This document shows, in pieces, positions 37,399 to 45,269 of a DNA stretch of 64,000 nucleotides; position 1 is the stretch's first letter, and each line of letters starts with the position of its first letter. The stretch is from NCBI RefSeq assembly GCF_014851675.1, contig NZ_JACVAE010000001.1:1736001-1800000 (forward strand), written 5' to 3'. This stretch comes from Rhizobium sp. ARZ01 (lineage in GTDB: Bacteria > Pseudomonadota > Alphaproteobacteria > Rhizobiales > Rhizobiaceae). Both the position numbers and the translations under genes were made by a program. The notes under the pieces were generated by a model. It saw nothing but the letters and a program-made list of their open reading frames with translations. It was not told the origin of the DNA and searched no databases.

Positions 37399-38418
37399 AT
37401 GACGACCGAATCCAATGCGCTGGCGGCTCTGCTCGCGGAAAAGCCGTTTCTCCTTGCCGATGGCGCGACAGGCACCTCTCTTTTCGCCATGGGGCTCGAA
37501 GCTGGCGAGGCGCCGGAACTTTGGAACGAGGCCAAGCCGGAAAACATCACCAAGCTGCACCAGGATTTCGTCGATGCAGGCGCCGACATCATCCTGACCA
37601 ATACCTTCGGCGGAACGCGTCACCGGCTGAAGCTACACAAGGCACAGGACCGGGTCTTCGAACTGAACAAGAGAGCGGCGGAGATCGCTCGCGCGGTCGC
37701 CGACAAGGCGTCACGCAAGGTCATTGTCGCGGGTTCGGTCGGACCGACGGGTGAGTTGCTCATCCCACTCGGCGCGCTTACCTACGAGGACGCGGTTACA
37801 GCCTTTGCCGAGCAGATCAAAGGCCTCAAGGCCGGCGGAGCGGATGTCGCCTGGATCGAGACGATGTCCTCGCCGGAGGAAATCCGCGCCGCCGCCGAGG
37901 CAGCCGTCAAGGTCGGCCTGCCCTTCGTGTATACCGGCTCGTTCGATACCGCCGGCAAGACGATGATGGGCCTGCATCCAAAGGACATCCATGGCGTTGC
38001 CGGCGATATCGGCGGTGGCCCGCTTGCGGTCGGCGCCAACTGCGGCGTCGGCGCCTCGGACATCCTCTCCTCCCTGCTCGACATGACGGGTGCCGACCCG
38101 TCGGCGACAATTGTCGTCAAGGGCAATTGCGGCATTCCGGAATATCGTGGCGCCGAAATCTACTACTCCGGCACACCGCCCCTGATGGCCGAGTACGCGC
38201 GTCTCGCGCGCGATGCCGGCGCGCGCATCATCGGCGGTTGCTGCGGCACCTCCTGCGAGCACCTTGCCGCGATGCGTCAGGCGCTCGACGCGCACGAACC
38301 GCGCGAACGCCCCACGCTGGAGGCCATCATCGAAGTCATTGGCCCGCTTCGCAACAAGTCGGCCAACGAGGGCGCCGCCGCACCCGCCCGCGAACGCGGT
38401 CGCCGCGCCCGGGGATGA
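37399..38418 (+). CDS. bmt: Betaine-type homocysteine S-methyltransferase
   Basis: A 339-residue zinc enzyme of the homocysteine methyltransferase family, shared by BHMT and the N-terminal module of MetH. Zinc cysteines are C215 (GANCGVG) and C281/C282 (GGCCGT). DGATGTSLF at 21-29 and the retained W42 (in LWNEAKPENI) fit the BHMT-like group. It would methylate homocysteine with betaine as donor, giving dimethylglycine and methionine; a bmt gene with this role has been described in Sinorhizobium meliloti. The C-terminus (about 325-339) is an Ala/Arg/Gly-rich tail ending in RERGRRARG, similar to tails on the corrinoid enzymes further right. It follows a betaine-type importer on the same strand. 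Confidence 0.88.
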   Translation: MTTESNALAALLAEKPFLLADGATGTSLFAMGLEAGEAPELWNEAKPENITKLHQDFVDAGADIILTNTFGGTRHRLKLHKAQDRVFELNKRAAEIARAVADKASRKVIVAGSVGPTGELLIPLGALTYEDAVTAFAEQIKGLKAGGADVAWIETMSSPEEIRAAAEAAVKVGLPFVYTGSFDTAGKTMMGLHPKDIHGVAGDIGGGPLAVGANCGVGASDILSSLLDMTGADPSATIVVKGNCGIPEYRGAEIYYSGTPPLMAEYARLARDAGARIIGGCCGTSCEHLAAMRQALDAHEPRERPTLEAIIEVIGPLRNKSANEGAAAPARERGRRARG

Positions 38419-38449
38419 TTACTTTTGGCTGCAAGCTGACGCCAGTTTG

Positions 38450-38545
38450 CCCTTACCCTACCCGGGGAGAGGGAATGGCGACGCCGCGGCTTTCCTCCTT
38501 CTCCCTGCTTGCGGGAGAGGTGCCGGAGGCGGATGAAGGGGGACC
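38450..38545. repeat. Rhizobial intergenic palindromic repeat
   Basis: The whole gap between bmt and the convergent aminotransferase gene resembles a common Rhizobiales interspersed repeat. It has a CCTACCCGGGGAGAGGG half followed by a CTTCTCCCTGCTTGCGGGAG stem-loop and a GGTGCCGGAGGCGGATGAAGGGG tail. No second copy was seen in this window; the identification rests on memory of similar elements. Confidence 0.55.
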
Positions 38546-39685
38546 TCACCGCCCGTAAGCAACCGCCAGGAATCCACCCCAAGCATCCAGTCCCGCCTGC
38601 ATATCCTGTCGCCCGAAACCGACACGGAATCGGTCCTCCGGCACCGGCAACAGATCGGAGACGAAGAGGCTGGACGGCAGGAGCAGAACGCCAGCTTCCT
38701 CCACCAGTCGCCGGCAATGTTCCTCGACACCGTCGCGGCCGAGATAGCGGACGAACGCGACGCAGGCGTCCGGTGCGCTCCATTCGTAGAGATCGGCATT
38801 GACGCTGAAGAAGGCTGTCAGCGTCTCGGCATTGGCGGCGCTGATGCCGCGCGTGCGTGCAAGAATGGTTTCGCGTGCCTTCAGCGCGATGCCTGCCAGC
38901 ACCTCGGACGGCCGCGCATTGCAGATCGAGAGATAATGCTTCATCCGCTCCATGCGCTGCAAAAGAGCGTGGTCGCGACACGCAATCCAGCCGATGCGCA
39001 ACCCCGACAGTCCATAGGCCTTCGACATGACATTCAGCGAAACGCCCTTCTCATAGGCGTCAGCCGCCTGAGGCAGCCGGCGCGATGCGTCACGCTCGAG
39101 CCCGTGATAGACCTCGTCGCTGAAGAGATGAATGCCACGTTCCCTGCAAAGCTCGACCAGGCCAAGAAACACATCCGTGTCCGCGACAACGCCGGTCGGG
39201 TTGTTGGGGAAGTTGACGGCGATCAGCTTCGTTTGCGGGCGAAGCGCTTTTCGCACATCATCGAGATCGAGTTGCCAGCCGTTTTCCGGCCGCAGCGGCA
39301 CGCCGGCGACAGAACCGGCGATCGTCACCGGCAGTGTTTCCATTGACTGGTAGTTCGGCACGGTGACGATGGCGTGATCGCCCGGCTCCAGAAGCGCGAG
39401 CATCGCGCAATAAAGCCCCTCTTCCGCCCCGGCGAAGGTGAGGATATTGGCGCCGGAGAGCCCGCCATAGGTCGAAGCGATGATGTCGCGCAAGTCCGGA
39501 GCCCCCCAGGTCGGCGTGTAGCCAAGCGTCGTCTGTTCCCACGCTTCGCGATCCGCATCGTCGGCCAGTTTCAGCAGATCGCTGAGCGCCATCGTCTCGC
39601 AGTCGCTAGCGGCCATATTGAAGCGGGCGGTGAATTCCCAGCGCGAAAAGTGGGTTTCGAGGCGAAAATCGGGAAGCGTAGTCAA
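38546..39685 (-). CDS. PLP-dependent aminotransferase, class I/II
   Basis: A 379-residue fold-type I aminotransferase. The cofactor motifs are NFPNNPTGVVAD, FSDEVYHGLE and the PLP-lysine segment VMSKAYGLSGLRIGW. The substrate is unknown. I choose the TTG at 39685, which lies 1 bp beyond the regulator stop with AAGGA about 9 bases upstream; the open frame extends further into the regulator gene but without support. It is translationally linked to the upstream DauR-like regulator, which suggests amino-acid catabolism. Confidence 0.85.
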   Translation of the reverse strand: MTTLPDFRLETHFSRWEFTARFNMAASDCETMALSDLLKLADDADREAWEQTTLGYTPTWGAPDLRDIIASTYGGLSGANILTFAGAEEGLYCAMLALLEPGDHAIVTVPNYQSMETLPVTIAGSVAGVPLRPENGWQLDLDDVRKALRPQTKLIAVNFPNNPTGVVADTDVFLGLVELCRERGIHLFSDEVYHGLERDASRRLPQAADAYEKGVSLNVMSKAYGLSGLRIGWIACRDHALLQRMERMKHYLSICNARPSEVLAGIALKARETILARTRGISAANAETLTAFFSVNADLYEWSAPDACVAFVRYLGRDGVEEHCRRLVEEAGVLLLPSSLFVSDLLPVPEDRFRVGFGRQDMQAGLDAWGGFLAVAYGR

Positions 39686-39686
39686 G

Positions 39687-40337
39687 TCATATTTCCTTCG
39701 AAGAATCGCGCCGTGCATCAGCGAGATAGTTATATATGGAGGCGCGGGAGGTGCCGGTGAGGCTGGCAAGATGCTCGGCCGCATTGCGCGTCTTGAACAG
39801 GCCGCGTGCGTCGAGCGCGGCGACCAGTTCGACCCGATCAGTGCGCTTCAGCGCGGACAAAGATAGCCCTCGGTCTCGAAGCCACTCGTTCAGGGCTGCA
39901 TTCATCGCCTCCCGCCAGTCGCCGGCGAAGAGTGACGCCGGCTGCGGCTGTGGCGTCCCGGCGAAGGCCGAAAGCAACCGCACAGCCTCGTCGATGCGCG
40001 ACACATCCATGTTGATGCAAAGCAGTCCGATTGCCCTGCCCTCGCCGTCGGGCAGCACCGCTGTCACCGATTTCAGCCGGCGGCCATCCGTACCGGTCTT
40101 CTCGTAAGGTCCGAACAACACCGTCTCAGGGTCGCCCACGAAATCTTCTTCGATGAGTGAACCCATGCCCACCCGACGGCCGGAAAAGGCATTCCAGATT
40201 CCTGCGATCCTTCGCGTCGCAAGGTCATGGAGCACGACCTCGGCATGGGGATGGAGCAGCGTGCTGATCGCGACGGCTACAGAACCGTGAAGTGTTGCCA
40301 AATTCGCTTGGGATGGGTCTTCGAACATCAGTCGCAT
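39687..40337 (-). CDS. YheO/DauR-like PAS-HTH transcriptional regulator
   Basis: A 216-residue regulator with an N-terminal YheO-type PAS domain (VAISTLLHPHAEVVLHDL, then AIGLLCINMDVSRI) and a C-terminal HTH (LVAALDARGLFKTRNAAEHLASLTGTSRASIYNYL). Members include DauR, regulator of D-arginine use. It ends 1 bp before the aminotransferase start, so it most likely controls that gene and itself. Ligand unknown. Confidence 0.85.
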   Translation of the reverse strand: MRLMFEDPSQANLATLHGSVAVAISTLLHPHAEVVLHDLATRRIAGIWNAFSGRRVGMGSLIEEDFVGDPETVLFGPYEKTGTDGRRLKSVTAVLPDGEGRAIGLLCINMDVSRIDEAVRLLSAFAGTPQPQPASLFAGDWREAMNAALNEWLRDRGLSLSALKRTDRVELVAALDARGLFKTRNAAEHLASLTGTSRASIYNYLADARRDSSKEI

Positions 40338-40365
40338 ATCTGCCGAATTAGATAAATTGTCAATC

Positions 40366-40381
40366 TTGTATATTTTGTATA
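40366..40381 (-). promoter_or_regulatory. Direct repeat upstream of the YheO-like regulator
   Basis: Two TTGTATA copies 9 bp apart (40366-40372 and 40375-40381) lie in an AT-rich patch 29 bp before the regulator start. They could be an operator or part of the promoter. The gap 40338-40492 has no other feature. Confidence 0.3.
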
Positions 40382-40492
40382 ACCAAGTGATCGATGTTCA
40401 CCATCCCTCGCGATCACCAGAACTGGCGCCTTGCGCGACCCTGCCCCCTATCCTATCCCCGGATAAGAACAGATTCGCGAGGAGATCGGCCA

Positions 40493-40840
40493 ATGAATGC
40501 AGGACTTGCCGCCTTTCCGGACAGGGAGACGATCGCAGAAAAACTGTCTGTGCTGAATGAGGCCGACCAGTCAGTTCTGCGCCTGCTGATGGAGAACACC
40601 CAGCAGGATGAAAATCTGATGTCGGGGCTGGAGTTCTGCCTCAACAAGGCATCGGAAGCGCGCTTTCTGAATTCGCTGAAACTGGAAAAGCTCGGCGAGT
40701 GGCTTGGAACTGCGGCCCCGGTACGCCTGCAGGCGCGCCTCATGGAGGCAGCACGCTCCAGCCAACACGCCGCCTATCAGGCTTTTCGCGCCGGTCTAGC
40801 CCGTTCCGGCGGACTGGAGAAGGCCTACCCGAAGGCGTGA
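40493..40840 (+). CDS. Hypothetical protein (115 residues)
   Basis: A mostly helical protein with no membrane segment or signal peptide. It has an acidic middle (ENTQQDENLMSGLEFCLNKASEARFLNSLKLEKLGEWL) and a basic C-terminus. The ATG at 40493 has AGGAGA about 10 bases upstream. I do not recognise a family. It is convergent with the next gene and isolated on its strand. Confidence 0.65.
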   Translation: MNAGLAAFPDRETIAEKLSVLNEADQSVLRLLMENTQQDENLMSGLEFCLNKASEARFLNSLKLEKLGEWLGTAAPVRLQARLMEAARSSQHAAYQAFRAGLARSGGLEKAYPKA

Positions 40841-40872
40841 CGGCACAGCGCCGAAACCGATTTTGAGCGGCT

Positions 40873-41616
40873 TCAGTAGGGCAGCCCACCGACCACAGCA
40901 ACCATCGGCCCCATCCTTGCAAACCGGTCATTGCGCTGGATCTCTGGCGCGTAGAGACTGGAAATACTGCCATCGAGATAGAGTGCATCGTGACAGCGCA
41001 GGCTGTCACGAAAGAATGTCGCAAAGTCGTGGAAACGTACAGGCGCCCGCGAGATCGCGAATGCCACACGCCCGTCGGGCATCATGCCGACGCCATTTCG
41101 GATGTTCAGACTGTCGCTTTGTGGCAGAAAGCGCGGATGGATACGGCCGTCGATGACCAGCATCGGGCCGGATTGCGTCGCATAGGCCACCTCAGGCCTC
41201 GCCCGGGCGTAGGCTTCCGCGCCCATTACTCCAGCTGTACCGCGCCCGACATAGAAGACGCCGTTCGGTTTAAGGAAGAAATTGCCGTGGCCATCGTCAA
41301 GGTTCAGCGGTCTGCGCACGATGCCGTTTTCGACCAGCAGACCGACCGGTGCGTAGTCGGGGTGATACATGCCGGCATTCATGCCAAAGATCATGAACTC
41401 CCGGTTTTCCCGCAGGATGTCGCGGACCGACCAATAGCTCGCCCCATCCTTGGAACCGTCAGGCGTCCCATAGATGCGGATCGTGTCTTTGACGGGGTTG
41501 AACGCGCAGACGATGTAGCTCGCGGACAGATATTCGACGTCTCGGCAATGATCACCCGCGGGCGCCGCGCCGGCTCCCAATAGCCAAAACAGGACGAGAA
41601 TTACGGTGCGCGTCAT
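40873..41616 (-). CDS. Secreted phosphodiester glycosidase-domain protein (NAGPA-like, DUF2233)
   Basis: A 247-residue protein with a signal peptide (cleavage near GAAPAG, about residue 20) and the NAGPA-like fold signature: FMIFGMNAGMYHPDYAPVGLLVENG, PNGVFYVG, ATQSGPMLVIDGRIHP, IRNGVGMMPDGRVAFAIS and ALYLDGSISSLYAP. Family members cleave phosphodiester-linked sugars; several bacterial ones are uncharacterised. It lies 49 bp after the double 4Fe-4S gene on the same strand; no functional link is evident. Confidence 0.83.
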   Translation of the reverse strand: MTRTVILVLFWLLGAGAAPAGDHCRDVEYLSASYIVCAFNPVKDTIRIYGTPDGSKDGASYWSVRDILRENREFMIFGMNAGMYHPDYAPVGLLVENGIVRRPLNLDDGHGNFFLKPNGVFYVGRGTAGVMGAEAYARARPEVAYATQSGPMLVIDGRIHPRFLPQSDSLNIRNGVGMMPDGRVAFAISRAPVRFHDFATFFRDSLRCHDALYLDGSISSLYAPEIQRNDRFARMGPMVAVVGGLPY

Positions 41617-41665
41617 GGTCTCCCGGGCCGGTTACTACGCAGAGATAGTACGGCTGCTGGCAATC

Positions 41666-42358
41666 TCAAAGAGAGAGCGCTGCCATGTGGAAGCGGAGTT
41701 GATCTTCGCTATAGCCATACTCTGCCCCCACCGGACACGCGCTGCGGGCCAGACAGCCGGACGCCATGCAGCCTCGCCTGCCCGCATCCGTTCGCAAATG
41801 ATCGCGGCAGCCCGGAACATCGAAACCGTCGGCGGCGACCGCAGCGACAGGACAGACGCTCAGGCAAGGCTTGCCCCGACAGTTGTCGCAGGGGTGGACG
41901 CCGTCTGACGAAATGGGCTGATCCAGCCGCTGGGCAAAGCCGAGGGCGCCCCGATAGCCGTGCCAGAGGCCGTATTGCGGATGGATCAGGATGCCGAGTG
42001 GCGACGGGCGCAGCCCTTCCGCCCGCATCGCCCATTGCTGAAAGGGCTGCCACGGCGCATCCGAAGGAAACCAGGGCGTCGCCCCGATCACTTCCGCGAC
42101 GGGACCCATGACGGTTTTGGACCAGGCGTCCAACGGGTCGCTTCCACCGCGATCGGTCTGCATCGCCTGCCAGGCGCGAAACGCCGGCCAGATCGAACCG
42201 CCGACATTGCCGATCAGAACCACGCTCGCCGCCCGATCTCCGTTTCGAAGCGTGGGCGCCGCCTCATCATCATCGAAATTGACGACCCCGCGCAAAAAAA
42301 GTCCGTGCGGCTCGAAAGCCGCACGGATCGCATCGGTCGTCGGGGACGAAACCGTCAT
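41666..42358 (-). CDS. Double 4Fe-4S cluster protein downstream of the MttB-family gene
   Basis: The 230-residue product has an N-terminal domain without known motifs (its VVLIGNVGG strand recalls QueG-like proteins). The C-terminal region has eight cysteines in two sets: C157, C160, C165, C169 (CDNCRGKPCLSVCP) and C184, C197, C202, C208 (ending CLARSACPVG). This is enough for two 4Fe-4S clusters in the arrangement seen in epoxyqueuosine reductase and corrinoid-linked dehalogenases. The start at 42358 overlaps the stop of a short frame as ATGA but has a weak ribosome site. It is 107 bp after the MttB-family gene on the same strand, so it may supply electrons for corrinoid reactivation. That role is inference. 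Confidence 0.72.
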   Translation of the reverse strand: MTVSSPTTDAIRAAFEPHGLFLRGVVNFDDDEAAPTLRNGDRAASVVLIGNVGGSIWPAFRAWQAMQTDRGGSDPLDAWSKTVMGPVAEVIGATPWFPSDAPWQPFQQWAMRAEGLRPSPLGILIHPQYGLWHGYRGALGFAQRLDQPISSDGVHPCDNCRGKPCLSVCPVAAVAADGFDVPGCRDHLRTDAGRRGCMASGCLARSACPVGAEYGYSEDQLRFHMAALSL

Positions 42359-42465
42359 TTCGGCTTCGGCCCCTGCAGTTCGTAATGTGGCCGCCAGACT
42401 TCCTTCTGGATCATGTCGGCCACGTTTGCTGCTCCGCCTTGCTCCCTGGCGCGTTCGGGAGCCTT

Positions 42466-44040
42466 TCAAGTAAAGGCGTCGGGCATCGATTCCTTGCGCC
42501 TAGCGATGAACTCCAGAAGCGCCTCGTCGATCGCCGGATCTAGGTAGGGCGCCTCGTAGTGCTCCAGCCAGGTGCGACAAAGTGCATTGGCACGGTCCTC
42601 GATGCGCTTCTGGCCCTCGATTTCCCACTGCTCGAACGAGTTGTTGTCGGCGAGCGGGGAGCGGTAGAACGCCGTCTGGAAGTTTGCCTGCGTATGCGCG
42701 CAGCCCAGATAGTGGCTGCCGGGGCCGACTTCGCGGATCGCATCGAGCGCCTGGGCGTTCTCCGAAAGATCGACGCCCTCGGCCATCTTCTGCATCATGC
42801 CAAGCTGGTCCTGGTCGATCATGAACTTCTCGTAGGACGATATCAGCCCGCCTTCGAGCCAGCCGGCGGCGTGCAGCACGAAGTTCGTGCCTGCCAGGAG
42901 AGTCATGTTCAGCGTATTGGCCGATTCATGGGCGGCCTGCGCGTCCGGCACCTTCGAGCCGCAAAGCGAACCGCCCGTACGGAACGGCAAGCCAAGACGG
43001 CGGGCGAGCTGGGCTGCACCATAAGAGACGAGCGACGGCTCCGGTGTACCAAAGGTCGGGGCGCCCGACTGCATCGAGATCGAGGCGGCAAACGTGCCGA
43101 ACAGCACCGGCGAACCGGGCCGGATCAACTGGGTGAAGGCAGCGCCGGCCAGCACTTCGGCAAGGATCTGCGTCAGCGTGCCGGCGACAGTGACCGGGCT
43201 CATCGCGCCGGACAGGATGAACGGTGAGACGACCGATGCCTGGTTGTGGCGGGCATAGACTTTGAGCGCGCCGACCATGGTCTCGTCGAACACCATCGGC
43301 GAGTTGGCGTTGATCAGGTTCAGCGTCACGCAATTGTTTTCGACGAAGTCGTCACCGAACACCATCTTCGCCATGGCGATCGTGTCCTCGGCGCGCTCAG
43401 GCGCGGTCACCGAGCCCATGAACGGCTTGTCGGAATACTTGATGTGGCTGTAGATCATGTCCAAGTGACGCTTGTTCACCGGGATGTCGACCGGCTCGCA
43501 GACCGTGCCGCCGGACGAATGCATCGACGGCGCCATGTAGGCGAGTTTCACGAAGTTGCGGAAGTCCTCGATGGTCGCATATCGGCGGTTGCCCTCGAGG
43601 TCGCGCACGAAGGGCGGGCCGTAAACCGGCGCAAAAACGGTTGCCTTGCCGCCGATCTCGACGCTACGGGCCGGGTTGCGGGCGTGCCAGGTGAAGGTCT
43701 TCGGCGCGGTCTTGAGCAACTCGCGGCAGAGACCCTTCGGAAAGTGCACCCGCTCGCCCTTGATCTCGCAGCCGGCGTCTTTCCACAGCGCCAGCGCTTC
43801 CGCGTCGTCACGGAACTCGATGCCGATTTCCTCAAGCACGATGTCGGCATTGCGCTCGATGAGCTGCAGACCCTCCTCGTCCAGCACCTCATACTCGCGG
43901 ATCTTGCGCGTGATATAGGGCAGTGACGGGCCGGGGCCGCCGCCGGAACGTGAAGCACGGCGTGCGGCGGCACCCCGTCCCTCGCCGCGTGCGCGGCGAC
44001 CGCCACCCTCGCCTTCCGGCTGCTCTGTCGTCAAACTCAT
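42466..44040 (-). CDS. MttB-family methylamine/betaine:corrinoid methyltransferase, non-pyrrolysine
   Basis: A 524-residue trimethylamine-methyltransferase-family protein (TIM barrel). Characteristic parts are KIREYEVLDEEGLQLIERNADIVLEEIGIEF, PARSVEIGG, VYGPPFVRD, SPVLFGTFAASISMQSGAPTFGTPEPSL and the C-terminal FIARRKESMPDAF. The frame is uninterrupted, with no in-frame TAG, so it is the pyrrolysine-free type, some members of which demethylate glycine betaine, proline betaine or carnitine. Residues 11-35 form an Arg/Gly/Ala-rich tail (GGGRRARGEGRG core). The ATG at 44040 has AGGA 8 bases upstream; a longer frame exists without support. It is divergent from its likely partner, the corrinoid protein. 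The true substrate cannot be read from sequence. Confidence 0.9.
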   Translation of the reverse strand: MSLTTEQPEGEGGGRRARGEGRGAAARRASRSGGGPGPSLPYITRKIREYEVLDEEGLQLIERNADIVLEEIGIEFRDDAEALALWKDAGCEIKGERVHFPKGLCRELLKTAPKTFTWHARNPARSVEIGGKATVFAPVYGPPFVRDLEGNRRYATIEDFRNFVKLAYMAPSMHSSGGTVCEPVDIPVNKRHLDMIYSHIKYSDKPFMGSVTAPERAEDTIAMAKMVFGDDFVENNCVTLNLINANSPMVFDETMVGALKVYARHNQASVVSPFILSGAMSPVTVAGTLTQILAEVLAGAAFTQLIRPGSPVLFGTFAASISMQSGAPTFGTPEPSLVSYGAAQLARRLGLPFRTGGSLCGSKVPDAQAAHESANTLNMTLLAGTNFVLHAAGWLEGGLISSYEKFMIDQDQLGMMQKMAEGVDLSENAQALDAIREVGPGSHYLGCAHTQANFQTAFYRSPLADNNSFEQWEIEGQKRIEDRANALCRTWLEHYEAPYLDPAIDEALLEFIARRKESMPDAFT

Positions 44041-44228
44041 ATCGTGTTCCTCAGCTGTGCGTGGCGCCGCAGCGCCTGTCGCTCTTATGCTACCAAGCGA
44101 TCGACTCGGGACGGGTCTCAATGCGCCAACGAGTGGCGCACGCGGGACACCCGCCACCCGCCCAGTTGCCGCTTTATTCCGGCCTGTCAATCCCACTGAA
44201 TTACCGGTATGGATGCAATGTTGCCTTG

Positions 44229-44255
44229 GTCGCTTTTTGCTCTGCGCGACGTCGC
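44229..44255. promoter_or_regulatory. GTCGC/GCGAC palindromes between MttB-family and corrinoid-protein genes
   Basis: In the 305-bp divergent gap (44041-44345), GTCGC at 44229 is followed 12 bp later by the perfect palindrome GCGACGTCGC (44246-44255). A related TCGACGTCGCTTTTGAGCGA occurs around 46838-46857, before the virulence-factor/metV/metF genes. A common regulator is possible, but GC-rich DNA makes such matches frequent. Confidence 0.3.
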
Positions 44256-44345
44256 TTTCAAAATCGGGTTCCGCAGGCAACATGGCTAACACTGACGGAC
44301 GACCGGCCGAAGCCCGCCGCGCCAATGGAGACGAGGAAACACGAA

Positions 44346-45044
44346 ATGGCTGACGACGAAATCATTCTCTCGGAACTCTCCGACGAAGAACTCGTGCAGC
44401 AGATGCACGACGACCTTTACGACGGCCTCAAGGAAGAGATCGAGGAAGGGACCAACATCCTGCTCGAGCGCGGCTGGGCACCCTACGACGTCCTGACCCA
44501 GGCGCTCGTCGAGGGTATGCGCATCGTCGGCATCGATTTCCGCGACGGCATCCTGTTCGTTCCGGAAGTGCTGCTGTCGGCCAACGCCATGAAGGCCGGC
44601 ATGTCGATCCTGCGCCCGCTTCTTGCCGCCACCGGCGCGCCGAAGCAGGGCAAGATGGTCATCGGCACCGTCAAGGGCGACATCCACGACATCGGCAAGA
44701 ACCTTGTCGGCATGATGATGGAAGGCGCCGGCTTCGACGTGATCGACCTCGGCATCAACAACCCGGTCGAGAACTACCTGGAAGCGATCGAGCGCGAGCA
44801 GCCTGACATCCTCGGCATGTCCGCCCTTCTGACCACGACGATGCCCTACATGAAGGTCGTCATCGACACATTGAAGGAAAAGGGCCTGCGCGATGACTAC
44901 GTCGTGCTCGTCGGCGGTGCACCGCTGAACGAGGAGTTCGGCAAGGCGGTTGGCGCCGACGCCTATTGCCGCGACGCTGCCGTCGCCGTCGAGACGGCAA
45001 AGGACTTCATGAAGCGCAAGCACAACATGCTGGCTGGCGCCTGA
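44346..45044 (+). CDS. Corrinoid (B12-binding) protein, MtbC/MtgC-like
   Basis: A 232-residue methyl-carrier protein. An N-terminal helical cap domain (residues 1-90) precedes a Rossmann-like B12 domain with the base-off/His-on motif DIHDIGK (D112-x-H114-xx-G117), and later LGMSALLTTTMPYMKVVI and VVLVGGAPLNEEF. Residues 1-34 contain 14 Asp/Glu and only one Lys, an unusually acidic surface. It starts at 44346 with GAGGA 8 bases upstream. It would shuttle methyl groups from the MttB-like enzyme to the MtrH-like enzyme at 48981. Confidence 0.95.
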   Translation: MADDEIILSELSDEELVQQMHDDLYDGLKEEIEEGTNILLERGWAPYDVLTQALVEGMRIVGIDFRDGILFVPEVLLSANAMKAGMSILRPLLAATGAPKQGKMVIGTVKGDIHDIGKNLVGMMMEGAGFDVIDLGINNPVENYLEAIEREQPDILGMSALLTTTMPYMKVVIDTLKEKGLRDDYVVLVGGAPLNEEFGKAVGADAYCRDAAVAVETAKDFMKRKHNMLAGA

Positions 45045-45093
45045 GATGAATGGACGGCGCCCCCTTGCGGTGGCGCCGTCCGCGCATCACATG

Positions 45094-45252
45094 CTACTGG
45101 ACGGACTTGGCGACCTTCTGGCCGGCAGCCTGTGTGGCGTTGACGGTATTGGCTGTATCCTGGCCCATGCCGCGGATGGTATTGCCACAGGCGCTCAGCG
45201 CAAGAAGCGCGGCGAGGACGAAGCTGATCTTGGTCATGGTTTTCGCAGTCAT
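45094..45252 (-). CDS. Entericidin-like small lipoprotein
   Basis: A 52-residue minus-strand frame (start MTAKTMTKIS; an alternative ATG is at 45237). It has a signal sequence and lipobox LSAC (C22), followed by GNTIRGMGQDTANTV and AGQKVAKSVQ, matching the entericidin A/B family. Such lipoproteins sit in the membrane and are linked to stress or cell-death balance. It lies antisense between the corrinoid-protein and DUF1638 genes and so breaks up the plus-strand run. Confidence 0.82.
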   Translation of the reverse strand: MTAKTMTKISFVLAALLALSACGNTIRGMGQDTANTVNATQAAGQKVAKSVQ

Positions 45253-45269
45253 GGTCGGAGTCCCTTTCG

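Noticed and set aside
42358..42468. An open frame of 36 codons continuing in register after the TGA of the MttB-family gene and ending in ATGA with the 4Fe-4S gene, suggesting read-through or a leader peptide.
   Set aside because: The MttB-like protein already ends at the usual family C-terminus, and a 36-codon open run is common in GC-rich DNA. No support for recoding is seen.
42466..44040. Pyrrolysine in the MttB-family protein.
   Set aside because: The frame has no in-frame TAG; this is the non-pyrrolysine subgroup.
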